From: Ruminococcus sp.
GTDB lineage: Bacteria; Bacillota; Clostridia; Lachnospirales; Lachnospiraceae
DNA length: 64,000 nucleotides
NCBI GenBank assembly: GCA_020024635.1
Contig: JAHHTL010000002.1
Coordinates: forward strand, 27,835 to 91,834
Reading direction: 5' to 3'
The notes below the pieces were generated by a model. The model worked only from the letters and a program-made list of their open reading frames with translations, made no database searches and was not told the DNA's origin. The position numbers were made by a program, and so were the translations under genes. Shown here one piece after another: positions 57,839 through 64,000 of this stretch. Each line of letters begins with the position of its first letter. The stretch's first letter is position 1.

Positions 57839-60214
57839 TTATTTAAATTCGACGATTGTAACGCCGGCATCCCCTTCGCCAAATTCGGCGAGATGGAAGG
57901 ATTTTACATGTTTTTGTTTTCGAAGATACTGGTGCACTCCCTTTCGGAGGGCACCGGTGCCTTTCCCATGTACTACACGTACAGAATTTAGGTGGGAAAG
58001 TAAAGCATCATCCAAATATTTATCGAGTTCTGAAACAGCTTCGTCAACAGTCTTTCCAAGTAAATTAATTTCTGGACTGACAGAAAGTGCTTTATTCATC
58101 CGAAGTTTGCTACGACTAGAACCAGTTTTACTTTTTGGCGCATAAGAAGGAGTATCTTCTATAATTTCCAGATCATTGATATTGATCTGGGAACGAAGAA
58201 TTCCCATCTGAACAGTGACATTTCCCTTTGCGTCAGGTTTGGAACTGATTGTTCCGGTTAAATTCAGACTTAGAACTTTCACAGATTCTCCCAATTTAAA
58301 ATCAGAAGGTTTGTAGGTACGTTTTTGCTTCTGGATTTTTAACCCGTTGGAAGTAGAAGTCTCTTTCATTTTTTGACGAAGACGCTCTCGCTCCCGTTCC
58401 ATTTCAGAAACAGAAATATTGTCTTTCCCAAACTTGCGAAAATTTTTCATGGTTTCATCCGCAAGTTCTTTTGCTTCACGGAGTATCACTCCGGCCTTTT
58501 CTTTTGCTTCATTTAAAATTCGTTCTTTTTGTTCTTCTAATTTTTCGTTTTTCCGTTTTGCCTCAGAACGCAAGGCTTCTATTTCTCTCTTATAAGCGTT
58601 GATTTCTTCCTGCTCTTTTTCAATGGTCCGTTTGCTATTTTCTAGATCGCTTAAAAGATCCTCAAAAGAAACGTCTTGTTCAGAGAGAAGCTTTTTGGCA
58701 TCCTCAATAATAAAGTCAGGAAGCCCTAGTTTAAAAGAGATGGCAAAAGCATTACTCTTTCCGGGAATACCGATTAAGAGTCGATACGTAGGACGAAGGC
58801 TTTCTACATCAAATTCACAACACGCATTTTCTACACCAGGTGTAGAGAGTGCATAGACTTTTAGTTCGCTGTAGTGTGTGGTAGCCATTGTACGAATATT
58901 GCGACTGTGCAGATAGGACAAAATAGACGTAGCAAGAGCTGCACCTTCGGTAGGATCTGTACCAGCGCCAAGTTCGTCAAATAAGACGAGAGAATTTGAA
59001 TCTACGTCTTTTAAGAAGGATACAATATTGGTCATGTGGGAAGAAAACGTGCTAAGACTTTGCTCAATACTTTGTTCATCCCCGATATCTGCATAAACTT
59101 GTTGAAAGACAGCAAGCTCCGAACGGCTAGAGGCAGGAATATGAAGTCCTGCTTGCCCCATTAGAGTGAATAATCCTACTGTTTTTAGAGAAACGGTCTT
59201 CCCACCAGTGTTTGGACCGGTGACAATCAGTAATGTGAACTCTTTTCCCAACGATACGGTAATAGGAACCACTTTTTTAGAGTCAAGAAGTGGGTGACGC
59301 CCCTCTCGTATGTGGATATACCCATCTGTATTTAAAATCGGTCTGGTGGCATTCATAGAGAGCGCTAAAGAACCACGGGCAAAGATATAATCCAGTTCAG
59401 TCAATGTCTTATAATTTACGTGAATTTCTTCCACATACTGGGCAGTTTCTTCACTTAATCTAGCCAAAATCACCTGAATCTCTTCTTGCTCTTTTGCGTA
59501 GAGTTCCTTTAAATCATTGTTTAATTTTACAACAGACATAGGTTCGATAAATAATGTAGAACCAGAAGAGGATTGATCGTGAATCATTCCTTTTACCTGG
59601 CTTCGGTATTCTGCTTTTACAGGAATACAGTAGCGGTCTCCGCGCATGGTAATAATGGCATCTTGAAGATAGGAGCGCATGGAACCATTTACAAGAGTAG
59701 ATAAGGTTTCATGGACTTTATCGTTTAGATGTCCGATATTTTTACGAATGCTGCGTAAGGTACTACTGGCATCATCGCTGATTTCATCTTCGTAAGGGAT
59801 ACAACGTTCAATTTCAGTGGTCAGTGGTGTAAGCGGCTCAAGCTGATCAAAGAGCGTATCCAAGCAATCTGGAAGTTCATCTACTGTTTCATGACGACCG
59901 TATGCCTTTATCTTTGCAGCATTTTGCAAAAGTTTACAAATACGTAAAAGTTCTCCACTTCCAATAGTGCCACCAATTTCCAGTCGTTTTACAGATTCAC
60001 CAACAGGAAAAGCATCCCCAAAGGAAGGCATCCCTTTTTTTACAATTCGGCTAAAGGCAGCTTCGGTCTGCTCTTGAAGTTGGTTGATCCGATCGGGATC
60101 TGTATAAGGATGGATGCGTCTGCAAAGTTGCCGACCACGCATAGAGGAAGCTTTTTCTTCTAGCAGAGCAACGATTTTGTCAAATTCTAATTTATATAAT
60201 GTTTTTTGATTCAT
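57839..60214 (-). CDS. mutS2: MutS2/RqcU family ATPase with Smr domain
   Basis: This 791-residue protein has a MutS-type clamp and ATPase core (Walker A GPNTGGKTVSLKT, Walker B ALVLFDELGAGTDPTEGA-type LFDELGAGTDPTEG), a long Lys/Glu coiled coil (about 510-640), a KOW-like segment and a C-terminal Smr nuclease domain (VRVVHGKGTGALRKGVHQYL). MutS2 is now known as RqcU in Bacillus, where it splits collided ribosomes. RqcP, encoded in this window, acts downstream. It leads an operon with the two-component system, 13 bases before the regulator. Confidence 0.94.
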   Translation of the reverse strand: MNQKTLYKLEFDKIVALLEEKASSMRGRQLCRRIHPYTDPDRINQLQEQTEAAFSRIVKKGMPSFGDAFPVGESVKRLEIGGTIGSGELLRICKLLQNAAKIKAYGRHETVDELPDCLDTLFDQLEPLTPLTTEIERCIPYEDEISDDASSTLRSIRKNIGHLNDKVHETLSTLVNGSMRSYLQDAIITMRGDRYCIPVKAEYRSQVKGMIHDQSSSGSTLFIEPMSVVKLNNDLKELYAKEQEEIQVILARLSEETAQYVEEIHVNYKTLTELDYIFARGSLALSMNATRPILNTDGYIHIREGRHPLLDSKKVVPITVSLGKEFTLLIVTGPNTGGKTVSLKTVGLFTLMGQAGLHIPASSRSELAVFQQVYADIGDEQSIEQSLSTFSSHMTNIVSFLKDVDSNSLVLFDELGAGTDPTEGAALATSILSYLHSRNIRTMATTHYSELKVYALSTPGVENACCEFDVESLRPTYRLLIGIPGKSNAFAISFKLGLPDFIIEDAKKLLSEQDVSFEDLLSDLENSKRTIEKEQEEINAYKREIEALRSEAKRKNEKLEEQKERILNEAKEKAGVILREAKELADETMKNFRKFGKDNISVSEMERERERLRQKMKETSTSNGLKIQKQKRTYKPSDFKLGESVKVLSLNLTGTISSKPDAKGNVTVQMGILRSQININDLEIIEDTPSYAPKSKTGSSRSKLRMNKALSVSPEINLLGKTVDEAVSELDKYLDDALLSHLNSVRVVHGKGTGALRKGVHQYLRKQKHVKSFHLAEFGEGDAGVTIVEFK

Positions 60215-60245
60215 AGTCTCACCTTTTTATTTCATTTATAGATAC

Positions 60246-60274
60246 ATTCTACCTTATTTTGATTCCATTGAAAA
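60246..60274 (-). promoter_or_regulatory. mutS2 operon promoter
   Basis: On the minus strand TTTTCA (60274-60269), 17 bases, TAGAAT (60251-60246). Confidence 0.7.
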
Positions 60275-60282
60275 GGTAAATA

Positions 60283-60311
60283 TTGAACAATCTAGAGGAA
60301 TCAGTTATACT
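60283..60311 (+). promoter_or_regulatory. Promoter of the HtrA-like gene
   Basis: TTGAAC, 17 bases, TATACT, 23 bases before the start codon and divergent from the mutS2 promoter. Confidence 0.75.
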
Positions 60312-60334
60312 ATAAGACAAAGGAGATTCAGCCA

Positions 60335-61603
60335 ATGTCATATGAGAAAGAGCAAAAGGATAAGAAAAATATCCCCTTAGAGGTAGGAGAAAAAGAGGAC
60401 TTTTCTTTCCTTCAGGAAACCATAAAAAAAGAATCAAAGAAAAAGACTGTTTTTCTGCAAAGTTTAAAGATAGGCATGTTTGGATTTTTGTTCGGAATCT
60501 GTTTCTGTCTTGGTTTTTTTGCTTTTAAACCATGGGTTAGCAATCGATTTCAAAAAGAATCTAAGCAGGTTTCCATTCCAGAAGATGAAAAGCCTAAAAA
60601 GAAGGAGTTAAGTCCATGTGATTTACAGGTTGTTGCCCCTTTAGAGTTAAATGCGGATAATTTCAATCAAATGATGGAAAGTATCTACAATATTGCAAAA
60701 AAAGCCAGTAGAAGCATTGTTTCCGTGGAAAGTATTCATGAAAAAGAGGAAAAGCAATCTGTCAAAGCGACAGGACTAATTTTGGCGGATAATAATCAGG
60801 AACTATTGATTTTATGCGGCAATCTTGTGTGCCCAGACGCTACTTCATGGCAAATTACATTTTCAGATAACAGAACCTATACCGCATCTTTAAAAAAACA
60901 AGATAAAATAAGTGGTCTTGCAGTATTTTCCATTCCTCGACACAATATACAGAAAGAAACATGGGATTATCTAGAAGTGGCAACTCTTGGAAATTCTAAT
61001 TTTGTTGCAAAGGGCGAGTTTGTAATGGCGCTTGGAAATCTTTATGATAATTCGGAAGGTGTTGGGTACGGAGTGATTAGTTCAAATGAACAGTATGAGG
61101 TGCGTACAGATAGAAGATATAATGTACTAGCTACGGATATCTCGGCAACGGAATCGGGTACCGGCGTGATTTTTAATTTAGGCGGAGATGTCATTGGTAT
61201 GATCGATCCGAGGATTGTAAAAGATACAGACGCCACGTTTGCCAAAGCTATTGCGATTTCTGATATTAAGTCCACCATTGAATTTTTGGTAAATGGAGAA
61301 AGCGTACCATGCGTGGGAATTACAGGATCTGCAGTCGATCAGCAAGTGGCGGGTCAAGAAGAGATGCCTTCTGGTATTTATGTGACACAGGTGCAGCCAG
61401 ATTCTCCGGCTATGTCAGCAGGGATTCAAAGCGGAGATATTATTTATGAGGTTGCAGGGGTGCCGGTTAAAGAATTACAATCCTACGAAAGAGTTGTTTA
61501 TAGTTGCAAAAAAGATCAAGTGATTACAGCAAAAGGAAAAAGGCTAGGAGCCGATGGATATGTGAATATTAGTTTTACCATTACCATTGGCAGTAATGAA
61601 TAA
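60335..61603 (+). CDS. HtrA/DegP-like S1C family membrane protein, probably inactive
   Basis: This 422-residue protein has one N-terminal transmembrane helix (about 44-66), a chymotrypsin-like domain (about 108-310) and a C-terminal PDZ domain (about 325-415, with DSPAMSAGIQSGDIIYEVAGVPV). The fold is recognisable, but the triad is altered. The His region TNNHV reads LCGNLV (160-165), the Asp region DLAVL reads SGLAVF (Gly194), and the Ser region GNSGGP reads TESGTG, where Ser274 may or may not be the nucleophile. It may be a scaffold or regulator. The gene has its own promoter. YhaM follows downstream after a short hairpin. Confidence 0.8.
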   Translation: MSYEKEQKDKKNIPLEVGEKEDFSFLQETIKKESKKKTVFLQSLKIGMFGFLFGICFCLGFFAFKPWVSNRFQKESKQVSIPEDEKPKKKELSPCDLQVVAPLELNADNFNQMMESIYNIAKKASRSIVSVESIHEKEEKQSVKATGLILADNNQELLILCGNLVCPDATSWQITFSDNRTYTASLKKQDKISGLAVFSIPRHNIQKETWDYLEVATLGNSNFVAKGEFVMALGNLYDNSEGVGYGVISSNEQYEVRTDRRYNVLATDISATESGTGVIFNLGGDVIGMIDPRIVKDTDATFAKAIAISDIKSTIEFLVNGESVPCVGITGSAVDQQVAGQEEMPSGIYVTQVQPDSPAMSAGIQSGDIIYEVAGVPVKELQSYERVVYSCKKDQVITAKGKRLGADGYVNISFTITIGSNE

Positions 61604-61620
61604 AAGTTAAGAGAAAAGAC

Positions 61621-61642
61621 AGCTGTCGGATCACCGGCAGCT
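61621..61642 (+). other. Hairpin between the HtrA-like gene and yhaM
   Basis: AGCTG(T)CGG and CCG(G)CAGCT form a short stem with a 4-base loop. No T run follows, so it is not a clear terminator and could act as RNA-end protection or processing structure. Confidence 0.45.
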
Positions 61643-61677
61643 AAACTTATGCAATAGGAAAAGAAGGGAGTTTTAGA

Positions 61678-62619
61678 ATGATGTATATAAAAGATTTACA
61701 TGAAAGAGATATTATTCGTGGAGTTTACCTTTGTAAAGGAAAACGTTCTGCAGAGACTAGAAATGGAAAACCATACGACAATGTTTTGTTGCAAGACAAA
61801 ACAGGAACCTTAGATGGAAAGGTATGGGATCCAAATTCTCAGGGAATTGCGGATTATGATGAGAAAGATTTTATCGAAGTTTATGGTGAGGTAATTAATT
61901 ACAATAATAATCTTCAGATTAACATCAAACAGATTAGAAAGGCAGAGGAAGGAGAATATAATCCGGCAGATTATATGCCAACCACAGAAAAAAGTGTGGA
62001 TAAGATGTATCAAGAATTGTACGCTTATATTCAGGATATCTCTAACCCATATCTTCGACAGACCGTAGAGTTTTATTTTGTAAAGGATGAACAATTCATT
62101 CGAAGATTTAAAGAACATTCTGCAGCAAAAACTGTGCATCATGGTTTTTCGGGAGGACTTTTGGAACATACCTTAAGTGTGGTCAGAATGTGTAAGTATT
62201 TTGCGGATAATTATTCGATTTTAAACAAAGATTTACTTTATACCGCAGCGATTTGTCATGATATTGGAAAAACAAAGGAATTATCTAGTTTTCCAGACAA
62301 TGACTATACAGATGATGGACAGCTTTTGGGACATATTGTGATGGGGGTGGAAATGATAACAGAAGCAGTGCGCTCTATTCCAGGATATCCAGAGAAGCTG
62401 GCAAGCGAATTGAAACACTGTATCGTTGCACATCATGGGGAATTAGAGTATGGTTCTCCAAAGAAACCAGCACTTGCTGAGGCAGTAGCCTTAAATCTTG
62501 CAGATAATGCAGATGCAAGACTGCAGACACTTACGGAATTATTTAAAGATAAAACAGGAACTGACTGGCTTGGATTTAACCGACTGTTTGAATCCAATAT
62601 GCGAAGAACATCAATCTAG
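61678..62619 (+). CDS. yhaM: YhaM-type 3'-5' exoribonuclease
   Basis: This 313-residue protein has an N-terminal OB-fold (about 1-90, with NVLLQDKTGTLDGKVW) and an HD domain (about 130-290) with HHGFSGGLLEHTLSVV, the metal-binding AICHDIGK and IVAHHGELEYGSPKKP. This layout is that of YhaM, a manganese-dependent 3'-5' exonuclease. In Bacillus yhaM lies beside yhaO-yhaN; here those are 49 kb away. A second ATG follows the first, and either could be used. Confidence 0.9.
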   Translation: MMYIKDLHERDIIRGVYLCKGKRSAETRNGKPYDNVLLQDKTGTLDGKVWDPNSQGIADYDEKDFIEVYGEVINYNNNLQINIKQIRKAEEGEYNPADYMPTTEKSVDKMYQELYAYIQDISNPYLRQTVEFYFVKDEQFIRRFKEHSAAKTVHHGFSGGLLEHTLSVVRMCKYFADNYSILNKDLLYTAAICHDIGKTKELSSFPDNDYTDDGQLLGHIVMGVEMITEAVRSIPGYPEKLASELKHCIVAHHGELEYGSPKKPALAEAVALNLADNADARLQTLTELFKDKTGTDWLGFNRLFESNMRRTSI

Positions 62620-62635
62620 TAAAGAGGAAATCTGA

Positions 62636-64000
62636 ATGCAGAAAAATGAGATTGTTACAGTAGAAATAGAAGACATTGGAGTAAATGGGGAAGGAATCGG
62701 GAAGATAGATGGATATACGCTGTTCATCAAAGATTCCATGATCGGGGATGTGGTTGAAGCTAAACTTATGAAAGCAAAGAAAAATTATGGTTATGCCCGT
62801 ATGATGCAAATTTTAACCCCCTCTCCGTTTCGTGTAGAACCAAAATGTCAATTTGCCAGAAAATGCGGTGGATGTCAGATTCAAGAGATGTCCTATGAGA
62901 AGCAATTAGAGTTTAAGCATCACAAAATAAAAGGAAATTTAGAGCGAATCGGCGGTTTTGATCCAACATTTGTTTCGGAAGTGATGGAACCCATTGTTGG
63001 AATGGAAGAGCCCTTTTATTATCGGAATAAAGCTCAGTTTCCTTTTGGAAGTGATAAAGAGGGAAATCCGATTACAGGATTTTATGCAGGGCGCACCCAT
63101 GATATTATTGCCAACACAGATTGTGCACTTGGTGTATCTGTAAATAAGCAAATTTTAGAAGTCATCCTTTCTTTTATGAAAGAATATAAGATCAAAGCGT
63201 ATGATGAGAAGAAAGGGAAAGGTCTGATTCGTCATACGTTGATTCGTTATGGGTTTACAACAAAGGAAATTATGGTATGTTTCGTTATCAATGGAAAGAA
63301 AATTCCACACAGTGAGGTGCTCATTGAACGGTTACGCCAGATCAAGGGAATGACTAGTATTACATTTAGCAGTAATCTGAAAAACACCAATGTGATCATG
63401 GGGGATTCTTATGAAGTCATGTGGGGACAAGGGGTTATTACAGACTATATAGGGAAAATAAGATATCAGATTTCTCCCCTTTCTTTTTATCAGGTAAATC
63501 CAGCTCAGACGGAAAAACTTTATGGTCTTGCTCTTGAATATGCCGATCTCAAAGGCGATGAGACAGTATGGGATCTTTATTGTGGAATTGGAACAATTTC
63601 TTTATTCCTTGCTCAGAAGGCAAAGCAAGTTTATGGGGTGGAGATTATTCCACAGGCGATTGAGGATGCAAAGAATAATGCCAAGATTAATCAAATCAGC
63701 AATGCGCAATTCTATGTTGGCAAGGCAGAAGAAGTGCTTCCTTCCTATTACGAAGAGTATGAAAAAGAAAATGGCACAAAAGCATATGCAGATGTCATTG
63801 TAGTTGACCCGCCAAGAAAGGGATGCGATGAGACATTATTAAAGACAATGACAGAGATGCAGCCAAAGCGTATTGTGTATGTAAGTTGTGACAGCGCTAC
63901 TTTGGCAAGGGATCTGAAGTATCTTTGTGCGCATGGATATACCCTTGAAAAGGTGAGAGGAGTTGATCAATTCCCAATGAGTGTGCACGTGGAGACGGTC
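62636..64000 (+). CDS. 23S rRNA (uracil-5)-methyltransferase RlmD/RlmCD-like, cut by the window end
   Basis: The 455 visible residues run open to the last base. An N-terminal TRAM domain (about 5-60, DIGVNGEGIGKIDGY) is followed by the [4Fe-4S] cysteines (KCQFARKCGGCQ near 75-86, and Cys in NTDCAL). The SAM-binding site is VWDLYCGIGTISLFLAQ, the catalytic Cys lies in YVSCDSATLARDL, and the general-base Glu lies in VHVETV, the last visible residues. It methylates uracil C5 in 23S rRNA (U1939 or U747 class) or tRNA U54 in relatives. Which target applies cannot be decided here. The start follows AGAGGAAATCTG. Confidence 0.9.
   Translation, partial: MQKNEIVTVEIEDIGVNGEGIGKIDGYTLFIKDSMIGDVVEAKLMKAKKNYGYARMMQILTPSPFRVEPKCQFARKCGGCQIQEMSYEKQLEFKHHKIKGNLERIGGFDPTFVSEVMEPIVGMEEPFYYRNKAQFPFGSDKEGNPITGFYAGRTHDIIANTDCALGVSVNKQILEVILSFMKEYKIKAYDEKKGKGLIRHTLIRYGFTTKEIMVCFVINGKKIPHSEVLIERLRQIKGMTSITFSSNLKNTNVIMGDSYEVMWGQGVITDYIGKIRYQISPLSFYQVNPAQTEKLYGLALEYADLKGDETVWDLYCGIGTISLFLAQKAKQVYGVEIIPQAIEDAKNNAKINQISNAQFYVGKAEEVLPSYYEEYEKENGTKAYADVIVVDPPRKGCDETLLKTMTEMQPKRIVYVSCDSATLARDLKYLCAHGYTLEKVRGVDQFPMSVHVETV

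Noticed and set aside
60335..61603. Calling the HtrA-like protein an active serine protease
   Set aside because: His and Asp positions of the triad do not align with suitable residues, so only the fold is claimed.

Overview
The window is A+T-rich, gene-dense chromosome from a spore-forming, anaerobic Gram-positive, most likely a gut Lachnospiraceae-type Clostridia (an inference from gene content). The pointers are sporulation genes in the yabO-yabP-yabQ-divIC-spoIIE-tilS-hpt-ftsH order known from Bacillus, a two-subunit transketolase, a GlgC/GlgD pair, ferredoxins and iron-sulfur flavoenzymes, class B sortase, DUF5711 and DUF951 proteins, and consensus sigma-A promoters with strong Shine-Dalgarno sites. 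No phage, insertion sequence, integrase or CRISPR array was seen. The window cuts hypB at the left and rlmD at the right.

Layout. 1-3.4 kb: hypB (partial), a large Fe-S/FAD oxidoreductase and hypA. 3.4-9.3 kb: Hsp20 under a CIRCE-like operator, a YgjP-like metallopeptidase, an AraC regulator with two DNA-binding domains, a BaiCD/BaiH-like enoate reductase, and a COG2509 flavoprotein behind a leader terminator. 9.4-17.8 kb: asnS, a YhaO/YhaN (SbcDC-like) pair, cca, a CotS-like protein and phosphoglucomutase. 17.9-25 kb: HU, RqcP and the sporulation/division/tRNA-modification block ending in ftsH. 25-31.8 kb: carbohydrate genes (GH13 enzyme, glgC-glgD, pfk) and map. 31.8-36.3 kb: dnaX-ybaB-recR and transketolase.

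36.5-39.7 kb: a membrane cluster (degenerate MPN-TM-LysM protein, DUF5711, CvpA). 39.7-41.9 kb: five tRNA genes around an NSS transporter, including two identical, convergent tRNA-Cys genes. 42-46.8 kb: a leucine-rich-repeat protein, a metallopeptidase-like/vWA protein, a MoxR-type AAA+ ATPase, sortase B and DUF951. 46.8-53.3 kb: rpsF-ssb-rpsR, an AI-2E family protein, gdpP, rplI and dnaB. 53.3-64 kb: a MerR regulator, a 56-residue ferredoxin, an orphan substrate-binding lipoprotein facing a mutS2-response regulator-histidine kinase operon, a degenerate HtrA-like protein, YhaM and rlmD.

Most of this is core housekeeping. The best candidates for new biology are the LRR/vWA/MoxR cluster, the degenerate MPN-LysM protein, the inverted tRNA-Cys pair, the A8 run in dnaX, the leader terminator before the COG2509 gene, the SpoIIE lacking its membrane domain, and the HtrA-like protein with an apparently lost triad. 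No intergenic stretch over 300 bases lacks a recognisable feature.
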